Shown: piece after piece, positions 1 through 9,505 of the stretch
Layout of the letters: the number at the start of each line of letters is the position of its first letter
Numbering within the stretch: the stretch's first letter is position 1
DNA from: Ruminococcaceae bacterium YRB3002
GTDB taxonomy: Bacteria; Bacillota; Clostridia; Saccharofermentanales; Saccharofermentanaceae
DNA: 64,000 nt
Direction: 5' to 3'
Assembly: GCA_900099715.1 (NCBI GenBank)
Contig: FMTG01000008.1
Span: 1 to 64,000 of the forward strand
The notes under the pieces: generated by a model
Database searches by the model: none
What the model was told of the DNA's origin: nothing
What the model saw: the letters and a program-made list of their open reading frames with translations, nothing else
Program-made: the position numbers and the translations under genes

Positions 1-560
1 ACTGCATAGTAGAATGTCTGCGTTCCTGTAGATACTGTCGTAACAGTCGGAGCATACTCTTCGCCAACGTAGGTATCGGGACATGTAACTGTTGCAGCTA
101 TGGTATTTTTACTGATCGTAAAGTCTGTCTCGCAGCTGGTCTCCAGATACGTATCGGACTGTGCGATCTCAACCTTAACAGTATATTCTCCTGCGGCTGT
201 GGGCTTTGTCGTGGTGTAAGTCTCTGTACCCTTTACTGCATAGTAGAATGTCTGCGTTCCTGTAGATACTGTCGTAACAGTCGGAGCATATTCTTCACCA
301 ACGTAAGTATCCGGACAGGTAACTGATGCTGTCACCGTCTTCCTGCTGATCGTGAAATCATCAGTGCACGATACGGATTCATAATCATCTGTCTCAGCTA
401 TTACTGCCTTGACCGTATAATCTCCTGCTGCAGTGGGAACTGCCGTTGAGAACTCATCAGAACCCTGCACTGCATAGTAGAATGTTACAGCGCCGTCGGA
501 ATTAGTTGTAACCTCGGGTTTGATCTCTCCGCCTACAAGGATATCCTCAACAGAAACCGT
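1..560. repeat. 234-bp tandem coding repeats
   Basis: The same sequence (beginning ACTGCATAGTAGAATGT) occurs at positions 1, 235 and, more diverged, 469, an exact period of 234 bp or 78 codons. The first two copies are nearly identical over at least 90 bp; the third is recognisable mainly by protein motif. The array continues beyond the left edge. Confidence 0.9.
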
Positions 561-2201
561 TGCTGTAGGTGTGTACTGATCATACTTTTTCAGCGTGATG
601 GTACAGTCCATTGTGTGGCCGACTTTGTCCGTTGCAACCATGTGGATCTTTTTCGGAGCATTCTCATCACTCTCGAACTGCAGATTCTGCCAGTTATCTT
701 CAACATCCGTCTCATCTATAACCGTCTCACCGTTTACCGTGACCGTAAGTGTGGCCAGAGTATCGTCATAGATAACAAATGACAGAACATCTCCGACATA
801 TTCCCTGCCGTCTTCGACTGAGGTCTCCTCTTCATCAAGATCTGCTTCAAAGGTCTCAGGTTCACCATCCTCATCCCAGACAAGATCTTCAAATTTGGGT
901 GTGGTCTCTATATCAGAAACCGTAACAAATTCCGTCTCTGCCTTATCACTGTTTCTCTTGAACGCGAAAGCAGCATCGTCGATGAGATAGTGCCCATCCA
1001 CGAGGATATCGTCTTTGCTGATCATTATGTAATCAGAGAAATCAAAACTGTCGCCACCGTTGAAAGCGATCTGGAATCCGTCAGCAGGAACGACCTTTAC
1101 CTGCTCATCGACATAGATGCCGTCATAAAGCCCCTCAAGATAGTAGTAATTCCCATCCTCATCCTTAACAGCCGTGATAGGCAGATAAACTACACTGTAA
1201 GGCATTGAATTGGACTCGCTCGATCTGTAACCGGTTACCATAGGAGCCACTGCTCTCGCCTGGTAATCACCTTCCTCATCAGGACGTTCGGGAGCCCACA
1301 GTGTATCATCCGCAGGCGCATATTCGATATAAGGGGTTCCGGGGTAATCGTCAGGCTCTACTGTAATACCGCCTGAGAAATCATAATCCTCACCGACATA
1401 TACCGTCGACGGCACACCGGTGAGGGTTGTCTCCGTATTATCGAAGAGTATATCTCCGACATAACCTTCAACGTATCCATACAGAGTGTCTTCATATTCA
1501 GTGCCTTCAAGCTTCAGATCGGCACTTCCATCAGGTGAATAGATATATGTTGCGGCTGACCCTGCCACGATAGTGCCCGTCAGGTCTCCTGCACCTTTTT
1601 TAAAACTGTCCGCTGCCCGGAAGATCGATGAAGCCGTACTCTCAAAGGGTACACTTGAATCCGAGATATCGATTTCATTCGCATGTATAGTTCCGGAAAT
1701 ACGGAATGCCTTTGCTTCATCCCCGGTATGTTCCGAGAGTATAAAGTCAGGTGTGGTCAAAGTACCATGTACCTCGACTACACCTGTTCCCAAAAGATTC
1801 TGACAGACAAGTCTGTAGCCTTCCATTATGTCAATGCCGGAATACTGGCTCTTCAAAGTAACATTAAATTCGAGATTAGCACTGATTTCCGCTGTGGTGT
1901 TACCATCAACTATCAGCGCTTCAAGGTTTGTCACTGTCACCTCACTCTGATCAGGATCAGCCGGATCAGAGCAGGTTATCACGCACTCATTTAAATCCCC
2001 GGTAATGGTGAAGACCACTGTGTTGTTTCCTGAATTCTTCAGCGTAACCTGATGGCTCTGGGAACCATAATCTTGTACTACTATCTCACCACCCCGGCCA
2101 TCGGCAGCAAATGTATCTGTACCTGCCAGTACCCACCATGTCTGCATTGTAAGTGATACGCTGAGTATAAGGCTTAATGTCTTCGTCAATTCCTTCTTCA
2201 T
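1..2201 (-). CDS. Large repetitive cell-surface protein with MBG/Ig-like repeats (3' end outside window)
   Basis: The open frame starts at the ATG at 2201 behind a GGGGGA ribosome site and runs without a stop to the left edge, giving about 733 residues here. The N-terminus (MKKELTKTLSLILSVSLT...) is a signal peptide, so the protein is exported. The middle is acidic, low-complexity and beta-rich. The last part seen is made of 78-residue units with TYVGEEYAPTVTT and PTAAGEYTVK motifs, the pattern of MBG or other bacterial Ig-like repeats. The exact function is unknown; an adhesin or surface stalk is an inference. It starts 16 bp after the FecR-like gene and is probably co-transcribed with it. 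Confidence 0.8.
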   Translation of the reverse strand, partial: MKKELTKTLSLILSVSLTMQTWWVLAGTDTFAADGRGGEIVVQDYGSQSHQVTLKNSGNNTVVFTITGDLNECVITCSDPADPDQSEVTVTNLEALIVDGNTTAEISANLEFNVTLKSQYSGIDIMEGYRLVCQNLLGTGVVEVHGTLTTPDFILSEHTGDEAKAFRISGTIHANEIDISDSSVPFESTASSIFRAADSFKKGAGDLTGTIVAGSAATYIYSPDGSADLKLEGTEYEDTLYGYVEGYVGDILFDNTETTLTGVPSTVYVGEDYDFSGGITVEPDDYPGTPYIEYAPADDTLWAPERPDEEGDYQARAVAPMVTGYRSSESNSMPYSVVYLPITAVKDEDGNYYYLEGLYDGIYVDEQVKVVPADGFQIAFNGGDSFDFSDYIMISKDDILVDGHYLIDDAAFAFKRNSDKAETEFVTVSDIETTPKFEDLVWDEDGEPETFEADLDEEETSVEDGREYVGDVLSFVIYDDTLATLTVTVNGETVIDETDVEDNWQNLQFESDENAPKKIHMVATDKVGHTMDCTITLKKYDQYTPTATVSVEDILVGGEIKPEVTTNSDGAVTFYYAVQGSDEFSTAVPTAAGDYTVKAVIAETDDYESVSCTDDFTISRKTVTASVTCPDTYVGEEYAPTVTTVSTGTQTFYYAVKGTETYTTTKPTAAGEYTVKVEIAQSDTYLETSCETDFTISKNTIAATVTCPDTYVGEEYAPTVTTVSTGTQTFYYA

Positions 2202-2217
2202 GAGTATCTCCCCCTGA

Positions 2218-3126
2218 TCACTTCCACAGTATCGTGGTATCACGTTCGATAGCCTGTCTAAAGTCAAAATCCCATCCGCCTGAAGGTTCAGGGCTCAGGA
2301 GCGGTATGGTCGCCTTGTCGCCCTTATCCACAGTCTGCATTCCGAATTCTATTTCCCCATACATAAACGTTACGTAGTATGGTCCCTCGAGTATTCTCGT
2401 AATCTCGGGACTCGTGATGGACAATACCTTGCCCTCTTTGTCGATCATGTCCCTCAACTCCCTCAGTACGTCCTCGGGGATCGTATTGTAATCGATATCC
2501 TGCGGTTCCGGATACAGATAGTCAGTCGTCGTTCCATCCTCGTAGATGATGACTTCCTTGCCTGCTCCCACGAGGACTTCTTTCTCCTCGACTGTTCCGT
2601 CCTTATAGACCAGGTGCGTCGTTACCACACCCTCGAATACGCATACTCTTGTGTACTTGACTCCGTCGATCTCGTAGATGAATGTGTAGAACACCGTACC
2701 CCTTACCGACATGGTGGAGTTCGGCGTATTGATCTCATAACTGGAATCCGCCGACAGCTTGTTCCTGATATCGTTGCTGATGCCGCCTCTCAGAAGCTCG
2801 ATCGTTGTCTTGCTGTTCTCGCTTGTTCCCTTGGCGATCAGCTGGATCTCCGTATGTTCGTCAAGGTGGATATACTTATCCTCGTCTGCCTGGATGGTCA
2901 TGACGCCGGTATCGAGAGCTATCTTATCCCCTGACTCCAGGACCATGTTGGCATACGGGGTTATCTCCCCTTTGTCGTCTCTGGTAACGGAGCCTGTCCC
3001 CTGGAATTCATACATTTTCAGTAGACGGTAACTGTCTTCTCTGGTAAACACATAGATGAGAACTGCAGCTGCGGCTATCACAACCGCTGCTGAGGCAGCA
3101 ATTATCGCTATAAGCTTCTTGTTCAT
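2218..3126 (-). CDS. FecR-domain membrane-anchored protein
   Basis: This 302-residue protein has a short cytoplasmic start, one membrane segment at about residues 5-28, then an extracellular domain. Residues 60-180 follow the FecR pattern: a stretch on effect of a stimulus level (LESGDKIALDTG), a beta-rich core, then INTPNSTMSVRGTVF and a late ..VGAGKEV segment. In Firmicutes such proteins are not TonB-linked regulators; their role is unclear, possibly surface sensing or display. A ribosome site (GAAGG) precedes the ATG, and a promoter is visible about 55 bp upstream. It forms an operon with the surface protein downstream. Confidence 0.75.
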   Translation of the reverse strand: MNKKLIAIIAASAAVVIAAAAVLIYVFTREDSYRLLKMYEFQGTGSVTRDDKGEITPYANMVLESGDKIALDTGVMTIQADEDKYIHLDEHTEIQLIAKGTSENSKTTIELLRGGISNDIRNKLSADSSYEINTPNSTMSVRGTVFYTFIYEIDGVKYTRVCVFEGVVTTHLVYKDGTVEEKEVLVGAGKEVIIYEDGTTTDYLYPEPQDIDYNTIPEDVLRELRDMIDKEGKVLSITSPEITRILEGPYYVTFMYGEIEFGMQTVDKGDKATIPLLSPEPSGGWDFDFRQAIERDTTILWK

Positions 3127-3179
3127 AACAACCTTCTCACAAGTCAGTTATTTGGTGGCCGTCAAGAAGCGCACCATTT

Positions 3180-3185
3180 ATTATA
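3180..3185 (-). promoter_or_regulatory. Extended -10 promoter for the FecR-like/surface-protein operon
   Basis: On the minus strand the sequence TTGTTATAAT gives a perfect TATAAT with an upstream TG, placing transcription start near 3173 and a leader of roughly 45 nt before the ATG at 3126. Confidence 0.55.
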
Positions 3186-3283
3186 ACAAGTTCTGCACAA
3201 AATGACACTCTTTTTTCAGAAATTTACATTTTTATTCGGCCAAACATCCATTTGGGCCACTATTGTTGTATTATGAGACTTGC

Positions 3284-4675
3284 ATGAGAGCAGTTTCTGA
3301 CAGAAAGCCATTAGGCGTTAAGATCACTTCGGCACAGGTCATACCCGCCGGATTCCTTTTGTTGATCCTGATCGGGACCATTCTTCTTATGCTGCCTTTT
3401 GCGACAGCGGAGGGCGAGACCACTTCCCCCCTTACTGCACTGTTCACTTCGGCAACAAGTGTATGTGTAACAGGATTGGTGGTAACCGATACCTTCTCCC
3501 ACTGGTCCCTGTTCGGCAAGATCGTCATACTTTTTCTCATCCAGCTTGGCGGACTCGGTATCATCGCAGTAACTTCCCTGATCGCGCTGATGCTGCAGAA
3601 AAGATTTTCGCTGAGGGAGCGCGTCCTGATCATGGATGCCTTCGACCTTAATTCCCTGACGGGACTGGTAAAGTTTCTCATGAAAGTCGTCAAGGGAACC
3701 CTCGCTATGGAGCTCACTGGAACAGCTTTCTACATGATAAGGTTTGTTCCTGAATTCGGCCCGGTAAAGGGCCTGTGGATATCTTTCTTTACGGCTGTAT
3801 CAGCCTTCTGTAATGCAGGGATCGACATAATCGGCTCCCAAAGCCTCATTCCCTATCAGAATGATCCGCTGGTGCTGACAGTCACAATGTGCCTGATCGT
3901 TACCGGCGGTCTGGGATTCGTCGTATGGTTCGATCTGGTCGCAGGTGTCTACCGGTTCAAGAATAAGCATTACGGTCCTGTAACCATATGGAAGAGACTC
4001 GGGGAACACACCCGGCTCGTTATAGTCCTTACTCTGTCGCTCATAATTTCCGGTGCGGTATTTGTCTTCCTGCTGGAGTATAACAACCCTGAGACGATCG
4101 GCAATATGTCTCTCGGCAATAAGATACTGAATTCACTGTTCCAGTCTGTGACTTTCAGGACTGCCGGATTTGCAGCGGTCCCCCAGAAAGGGCTGTCAGA
4201 ATCAACCGCTTTCCTCGGATGCCTCTACATGTTCATAGGCGGATCCCCTATAGGCACTGCCGGTGGCGTCAAGACGGTCACCATGTTCGTACTCGTCCTG
4301 AATACAATGACCTATATAAAGCATAAGGATTCGACCACGATATTTAACAGGAATGTGAATTCAAATCTCATAAGGAAAGCTTCGGCGATCGTCTCAGTCA
4401 ATCTGTTCTTTACGGTGGCATTTACGGTCCTTCTTCTGGCGACTAACAAGGGGATCATGCTGACGGATGCCATTTATGAGACAGCCAGTGCTGTTGCAAC
4501 AGTCGGACTGTCAAGGGATCTTACGCCTTCCCTGAACAGCATTGGAAGGGTCATCATCATAGTCGCCATGTATCTCGGAAGGATAGGGCCGATCTCGATC
4601 GCCATGTTCTTCGCAGGCAATAAAACAACCGGCAGGGAATGCAGACCTGCCGAGGGTAAATATTACGTCGGATAA
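3284..4675 (+). CDS. ktrB: Potassium uptake channel subunit, TrkH/KtrB family
   Basis: This is the membrane pore of the Ktr potassium uptake system. The 463-residue protein has repeated M1-P-M2 units with the family's filter loops: TSATSVCVTGL near residue 65, SAFCNAGI near 175, SVTFRTAGF near 290 and SAVATVGLS near 405, each with the conserved glycine that lines the ion path. Length fits KtrB. An upstream TTG at 3263 is in frame, but the ATG at 3284 is preferred. No ribosome site is visible before it, and a TATTAT element lies 9 nt upstream, so the message may be leaderless. The partner ktrA follows after 17 bp. Confidence 0.9.
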   Translation: MRAVSDRKPLGVKITSAQVIPAGFLLLILIGTILLMLPFATAEGETTSPLTALFTSATSVCVTGLVVTDTFSHWSLFGKIVILFLIQLGGLGIIAVTSLIALMLQKRFSLRERVLIMDAFDLNSLTGLVKFLMKVVKGTLAMELTGTAFYMIRFVPEFGPVKGLWISFFTAVSAFCNAGIDIIGSQSLIPYQNDPLVLTVTMCLIVTGGLGFVVWFDLVAGVYRFKNKHYGPVTIWKRLGEHTRLVIVLTLSLIISGAVFVFLLEYNNPETIGNMSLGNKILNSLFQSVTFRTAGFAAVPQKGLSESTAFLGCLYMFIGGSPIGTAGGVKTVTMFVLVLNTMTYIKHKDSTTIFNRNVNSNLIRKASAIVSVNLFFTVAFTVLLLATNKGIMLTDAIYETASAVATVGLSRDLTPSLNSIGRVIIIVAMYLGRIGPISIAMFFAGNKTTGRECRPAEGKYYVG

Positions 4676-4692
4676 AGGAGTGTATCAGATCT

Positions 4693-5334
4693 ATGTACAA
4701 GTCATTTGCAATACTGGGAATGGGAAGATTCGGTCAGGAACTGGCAAGAACTCTATATGAGAAGGGGGCCGATGTACTCATCGCCGACGACGACAGCGAG
4801 CTTATTAATCAGTTATCATCCAATGCAACTTATGCGGTCTGCACGGATCTCACAGAACCCGACAATCTCGCGGAACTCGGACTGTCGAATATGGATGTCG
4901 TAGTTATCTGTATGTCAAGACATGTTGAAGCGAGCGTCATGTGTGCAATGTTTGCCAAGGAGGCAGGTGTTCCCCTCGTCGTTGCCAAGGCCGGTTCCGA
5001 GAGAATGGGAAGGCTCCTTATGAAGGTCGGGGCTGACCAGATCACATATGTAGAGGAGGAATCCGCCCGTCGTGCAGCCAATCATCTGGTCTCGGATAAC
5101 CTTATGGAGTATTTCGATCTGTCTGACAATCTGTGCATAATCGACATGAAGCCGAAGAAGGAATGGATAGGCAAGAATCTCAAGGAACTCAAGCTCCGTG
5201 ACAAACTGGGCATCAACGTCATTGCCATCAAGAAAGGAACTTCTTCCTTCCCTGTCGATCCCGATGCTCCCATCAAAAATGATGTGGAACTGATCGTGGC
5301 GATCAGCAAGCGCAACATTAAGAAAGTACTATGA
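4693..5334 (+). CDS. ktrA: Potassium uptake regulatory subunit, TrkA/KtrA family
   Basis: The cytoplasmic gating subunit of the Ktr system. Residues 1-130 form a Rossmann RCK domain with the dinucleotide-binding motif GMGRFGQELA followed by the acidic end of strand 2 (LIADDD). The C-terminal part (about 140-213) is a TrkA_C domain with KLRDKLGINVIAIKKG. A GGAG site lies about 13 nt before the ATG. It follows ktrB directly, so the pair is one operon; the 213-residue length is normal for KtrA. Confidence 0.92.
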   Translation: MYKSFAILGMGRFGQELARTLYEKGADVLIADDDSELINQLSSNATYAVCTDLTEPDNLAELGLSNMDVVVICMSRHVEASVMCAMFAKEAGVPLVVAKAGSERMGRLLMKVGADQITYVEEESARRAANHLVSDNLMEYFDLSDNLCIIDMKPKKEWIGKNLKELKLRDKLGINVIAIKKGTSSFPVDPDAPIKNDVELIVAISKRNIKKVL

Positions 5335-5520
5335 TCTTCCGATATACTCACTGCTCTTTCTGATCGTGAGTTTTGTTACCGGATAGAACACTATCTCAAA
5401 AAGCACTTCGAACAGTGTTCCTCCGAGTATCATCATATCAGGATCATATTGCTCGCTTACTACATCCTGAATGATAAAAACAAGAGGGGACACAAGGATC
5501 CCTGTAAAAACCTGAAGCAA
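5329..5520 (-). CDS. Small hydrophobic hypothetical protein
   Basis: A 63-codon frame begins with TTG behind AAGGAAGG and ends overlapping the last six bases of ktrA on the other strand. The product is hydrophobic (LQVFTGILVSPLVFII, then a second hydrophobic stretch) and could form one or two membrane helices. It follows the phosphodiesterase gene by 25 bp. The TTG start and lack of a recognised family make this uncertain. Confidence 0.35.
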   Translation of the reverse strand: MLQVFTGILVSPLVFIIQDVVSEQYDPDMMILGGTLFEVLFEIVFYPVTKLTIRKSSEYIGRS

Positions 5521-5545
5521 AAAGCCTTCCTTATCTCCACTTCTG

Positions 5546-7210
5546 TTACTCCTTAAAACCCAGGAACTCCTTAAGCCCCTTGAAGCTCCTCATATAATCC
5601 GACGTCAGCCCGAAAGCACCTGACAGGAGTTCCCCGTTCTTCTGCAGGAACTCCTCGAATGTTCCTGACATCTGATCCTCATCGAAGAAAAACTCGCGCG
5701 ATCCGCCGGCGCACCGGTCTCCCGCCTGAACAAAAGCCGAGTACCCGCCAAGCACATGTGACCTGAATTCAAACCGCTCCAGACACCAGCCGTGGCAGTC
5801 AACCCCGTAGTCAGGTCTGACATCTAAGACTTCCCTGACCTCATTGGCTCTCTCGATTGCCCAGTTCTGGTCATTTACGATCTGCTCAATAAACATCTCG
5901 CCGTCCCAGCCTTCTGCATAGCGCTTGGAAGTCCCATCGTCCCAGGTATAAATATACACAAACTCCTTCTTCCCGTCTGTCTCTTCGATCCTGTACGTAT
6001 AGTGCGTATCAAAAAGCTCCTTAGCCGCCCAGAAGTATTTCTTCCTGAGGCGCCTGAGTGCTTCTTCTAAATATGCATCGATATCCGTGCCAAGAATAAA
6101 GAAATCCCTGAAGACTATCAGCGGTATCTTTATCTCGCGTTCGGTCAGCCCGCCGTGCATCGATACCCATGGCTGTTCCTTCGTGAACATTACCGACTGG
6201 TCACTTGTGGCGACAGCAATATAGTCACCTAACATATCTCTGAACTTCTCATGCTCCTTACCCGTACCGAAGAGTTTTCTCTCAAGCACTTCCTTCTTTG
6301 TCAGAAGCATGAACTTCTCACCATAGATCTTCCTGAACTCTCTGACGAATTCTCTCTTTCTGCCTTTTTTGACAAAGAATGACAGTACCCTCGGCTCCAG
6401 TGACGGCAACCTCTCAAGGCAGCCGGTTATCTGCGGATATTCCTCCAGCCTGGATATGCTCACGTCTGTGTGACTGTGATCGGCAGTAACGACGAAGAGC
6501 GTATCCTTCATCTCACCGGTAAAAGCAGTGATCTGTGCAGTGATATCTTCGAGGTATTCCTTTATCTCTTTTACACTGCTTTCCCCTCCGCCATGCTCAT
6601 GAAGGATATCATCAGGTGAAGGCCAATATGCATAGATGTATTTTCGACCGGGTTCATCACAATGCTTCTTTATGAGATCCATGATCCCGGGAAATGTACC
6701 GGGGAAAGGATCCGAGTATGGTGAGACATCATAAGCCTTTATACCGGCTTCATTGAGTCTCTCCGTCACGGTCCTGTACGGGGTGAATCTGCGCGGGACA
6801 TCAAAGTCTGCGGCCGGTCTTCCCGTATCCTGAACAGTATTGGTAAAAACAGTTACCGTCTTGTCTATATCCCTGTAATAATTGTCCCATCCCAGCCACG
6901 CATGTTCGCAGGGCTGAAGACCTGTCATCGCCGATATGGTTGCAGGAACCGTCGAGGAAGGAAAGACCGAATCGTATGATCCGGCATAATGCCTGTAGAA
7001 ATGATCACCATGATCCATGTTCCATACCAGTACCGAACTCCCCATCCCGTCAAGGAGCATAACAACAACATTCTTATATTCCCTGTCGAGGTATTTATCC
7101 ATGAGCGGCAATGTATCTCCCACTGTCTCCGCACCGAAGTATTTCAGTACGGAATTGGGAAGATTTGCGATGCAGTTCTTATAGTCAGGATTATAAACAA
7201 CTTCGTACAT
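5546..7210 (-). CDS. Alkaline phosphatase superfamily phosphodiesterase/nucleotide pyrophosphatase
   Basis: The 554-residue protein carries the metal-binding core of type I phosphodiesterases: VVVMLLDGMGSS near residue 50 (metal aspartate), VFPSSTVPATISAMTGLQP near 85 (nucleophile Thr/Ser), and VTADHSHTD near 245 and SMHGG near 345 (metal ligands). No signal peptide is present, so it is probably cytoplasmic. About 150 residues after the catalytic core, including an acidic and aromatic stretch with WDDGTSKRYAEGWDGEMF, match no domain I know. Substrate cannot be read from sequence. Its ATG is 20 bp after the TfoX-like gene, suggesting one operon. Confidence 0.8.
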   Translation of the reverse strand: MYEVVYNPDYKNCIANLPNSVLKYFGAETVGDTLPLMDKYLDREYKNVVVMLLDGMGSSVLVWNMDHGDHFYRHYAGSYDSVFPSSTVPATISAMTGLQPCEHAWLGWDNYYRDIDKTVTVFTNTVQDTGRPAADFDVPRRFTPYRTVTERLNEAGIKAYDVSPYSDPFPGTFPGIMDLIKKHCDEPGRKYIYAYWPSPDDILHEHGGGESSVKEIKEYLEDITAQITAFTGEMKDTLFVVTADHSHTDVSISRLEEYPQITGCLERLPSLEPRVLSFFVKKGRKREFVREFRKIYGEKFMLLTKKEVLERKLFGTGKEHEKFRDMLGDYIAVATSDQSVMFTKEQPWVSMHGGLTEREIKIPLIVFRDFFILGTDIDAYLEEALRRLRKKYFWAAKELFDTHYTYRIEETDGKKEFVYIYTWDDGTSKRYAEGWDGEMFIEQIVNDQNWAIERANEVREVLDVRPDYGVDCHGWCLERFEFRSHVLGGYSAFVQAGDRCAGGSREFFFDEDQMSGTFEEFLQKNGELLSGAFGLTSDYMRSFKGLKEFLGFKE

Positions 7211-7230
7211 TCAGAAACGCTCCTAAGTCA

Positions 7231-7539
7231 TCATTTCTTGGGCGCGGGAAGATCCTTATACATCGCCTCCAGGAGTTCTTCGAGGAAGCTTCTGTTATCA
7301 ACCTCATCAACAAGGATCATCTCTTTGGCACCTTCGTAAGGAAGTTCCAGAGAAGCATCAGGCATCATCTCTTTTGCCGATTTTGTCTGCTTTACAAGGA
7401 ATCTGTCATCGTAAATGCCGCCTATTATCTTTCCGCGGTAGTAGATGATGTATTCACCCATCATTGCCCTGTATGTGACATCATCCAGACCTGACAGCTG
7501 ATCCAGGATATATTCAAGATAGTCTTTGCTCGATGCCAT
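7231..7539 (-). CDS. TfoX N-terminal domain protein
   Basis: The product MASSKDYLEYILDQLSGLDD... is 102 residues and consists only of the TfoX N-terminal domain, with the typical YRAMMGEYIIYYRGKIIGGIYDDRFLVK core and a later YEGAKEMILVDEVDN. In gamma-proteobacteria TfoX/Sxy activates competence genes; in Firmicutes the stand-alone domain has no settled role. The ATG at 7539 is chosen because AGGAG lies nine bases upstream; an ATG at 7578 lacks one. It precedes the phosphodiesterase gene. Confidence 0.85.
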   Translation of the reverse strand: MASSKDYLEYILDQLSGLDDVTYRAMMGEYIIYYRGKIIGGIYDDRFLVKQTKSAKEMMPDASLELPYEGAKEMILVDEVDNRSFLEELLEAMYKDLPAPKK

Positions 7540-7588
7540 TATGAGATGCTCCTGACCGATAATATTCAAGAGCATCATTATAGCACAA

Positions 7589-9490
7589 TCAGGTGCCCTT
7601 AGAGTTTATGTCTTCTTCACATGTATAAAGGCTGCTGCCTCTTTGTATGCGTATCACGGGAACTATACCTGCATCTGCGCATGTGACGGGGATCCCGCGG
7701 TTATATAAGTATCCTTTCTCGCCAACATACACCACATTATCCTGTGTGTATCCGTTTGTCCGCAGGAACCAGAATCCAATGCCGGGTGTGTCATCAGAAC
7801 TTGATACCCATGTTCCCCTCGAAGCGGCATAATCTGTAGGAATAAGCCTTCTGCCCATGTCACCTGTGGCATCGCTTGGCTGGAATCCGTAGATCTCTGC
7901 CTTATATGAACTGAATACTTCCTCCTCCGACAGCAGGAACACACTATCCTTTGTATCGGCGCCGCACCCTGTACCAAAATAATAGTTATCGGCATTCTGA
8001 ACATCAGATGTGATCAGTATCTGCCTCTCTTCCTCAGCAAAGGCATTATTGATAAAGGAATCACCTTTGCCGTTAAGCCATTCCCGGATATATGAATCCT
8101 CCCATGGACAGTCTATGTAATCATCATTATATGGAACACTGTCAAGGATCCGGTCAGACATAAGAAGCAGCGTATCCTCTTCCACTTTGAGCACTCTCCA
8201 TCTGACGGGTTCCACTGCGAACCACCTGCCGCCGGAAGTGCTGACGGCCTCACACATCTGAGCTTCATCAGATGTTATCTCCCTCTGAGGATATCTTCCA
8301 AATGATACAGAACTCCAGACAGTATAGGATCCCCCCGGCATGGAATCATCCTCGACCTTTTGGGGGTCATGCAGCTCCACTCCGTCTTCCTGCTCACTTA
8401 CAGGATGCATTATCTCCGTGGAGACTCTCTCCCCGGCATCCACAAGCTGTGCCTTGCTCAAGTCTATCCACATAGCAGGAAGGACTGCGGCATCACTGCA
8501 TGTTGCCAGCGTTCCTCTGCTGTACACAAACCCGAAATCACATATATAAGTAACGCTGCGTTGTGTATATCCGTTATTTCTCATGAACCAGAATGAATTG
8601 CCCTTATATGCATCTACCGGCGACCACCACGCACCCATGAACTTGGCATACGCAGTCGATGTAAACCTTTTAGCAGGGTCATCATAATCCCTGCTTGCAT
8701 CGAACCCGTATCTTCCCGCATCCTCACTCTCGAAAACCTGTGCATTAGACAATATGAATATCTTATCTTCCGTATCCTCACCGCTTGAAGTGCCATAAGA
8801 CTGATTAGGCAGATTCCTGACTGAGGATGTCAGAATTGCTTCTCTCTCTTCTGCCGTGAAAGCCCTGTCAATAAAACCGGCACCTTCGTATTCCCCGTAT
8901 CCGTTAAGGCGTCCCCTCAATGTGGAACTGCTCCAGCAGACTTCCTCATCCTTATCGTGGAAAGGAATACTGTCAGGCATCCTGTCGGCAAGGAGCAATG
9001 CCTTATCTCCATCGACATCGAGCACGCGCCATCTCACAGGCGTGACAACAAAGTAATGCCACAGCCGGTCTGTTTCCCTGTTATAGTGATTCTCTCTTAC
9101 TTCCTCACCGGCCGGTGCCGTATCCTGGCCGGCACGGAGGTATCTCACGGAATCAAGCTCCAGCAAGTCACCGTCCCAGGAAGCTGATTCAAGTCTCGAA
9201 TAAAGACTGTCGTCACGGATAATATCCCCGTCCTGAAGGGCATAGCTGTCTATTGCATCCCAGCTGCTGTCAACGACTTCAGCTGAGGGGTAGAAACCGA
9301 AGTAAACACAGCTCCATGTTGTCTTCTTACCGGTAGGTGTATCGCTGCACTCCTCAACTTCCGGAAGATGTATGAATGAGAATCTTTCTTCCCTTCTGCA
9401 TGCTGTGAGGGCAAAGAATGAGAAGAGGACCGTCAGACAGACGAATCCCGATATGTATCTGCTCCTTAGATTTCCGTTGACTCTCTTCAT
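7589..9490 (-). CDS. Lipoprotein with two DUF6273-like domains
   Basis: A 633-residue lipoprotein: signal peptide with lipobox ALTAC and the acylated cysteine at residue 31. The rest holds two copies of the same domain, about residues 55-350 and 395-620. Each copy begins with a W..V.FG.YP segment, contains a PVRWRVL(D/K)V..D..LLL(A/M)(S/A)DR(M/I)LDS block, a W..S.(L/I)R..LNG block, and a near-C-terminal FWF(M/L)R(N/T)NGYTQ..V.Y motif. This is the DUF6273 pattern seen in clostridial surface proteins; function is unknown. It lies upstream of the TfoX gene by 50 bp and follows the MATE gene by 15 bp. Confidence 0.75.
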   Translation of the reverse strand: MKRVNGNLRSRYISGFVCLTVLFSFFALTACRREERFSFIHLPEVEECSDTPTGKKTTWSCVYFGFYPSAEVVDSSWDAIDSYALQDGDIIRDDSLYSRLESASWDGDLLELDSVRYLRAGQDTAPAGEEVRENHYNRETDRLWHYFVVTPVRWRVLDVDGDKALLLADRMPDSIPFHDKDEEVCWSSSTLRGRLNGYGEYEGAGFIDRAFTAEEREAILTSSVRNLPNQSYGTSSGEDTEDKIFILSNAQVFESEDAGRYGFDASRDYDDPAKRFTSTAYAKFMGAWWSPVDAYKGNSFWFMRNNGYTQRSVTYICDFGFVYSRGTLATCSDAAVLPAMWIDLSKAQLVDAGERVSTEIMHPVSEQEDGVELHDPQKVEDDSMPGGSYTVWSSVSFGRYPQREITSDEAQMCEAVSTSGGRWFAVEPVRWRVLKVEEDTLLLMSDRILDSVPYNDDYIDCPWEDSYIREWLNGKGDSFINNAFAEEERQILITSDVQNADNYYFGTGCGADTKDSVFLLSEEEVFSSYKAEIYGFQPSDATGDMGRRLIPTDYAASRGTWVSSSDDTPGIGFWFLRTNGYTQDNVVYVGEKGYLYNRGIPVTCADAGIVPVIRIQRGSSLYTCEEDINSKGT

Positions 9491-9505
9491 ACTAAAACCT
9501 CTGTT

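Noticed and set aside
1-560. CRISPR array
   Set aside because: The repeats are 234 bp, coding and in frame, with no short spacers.
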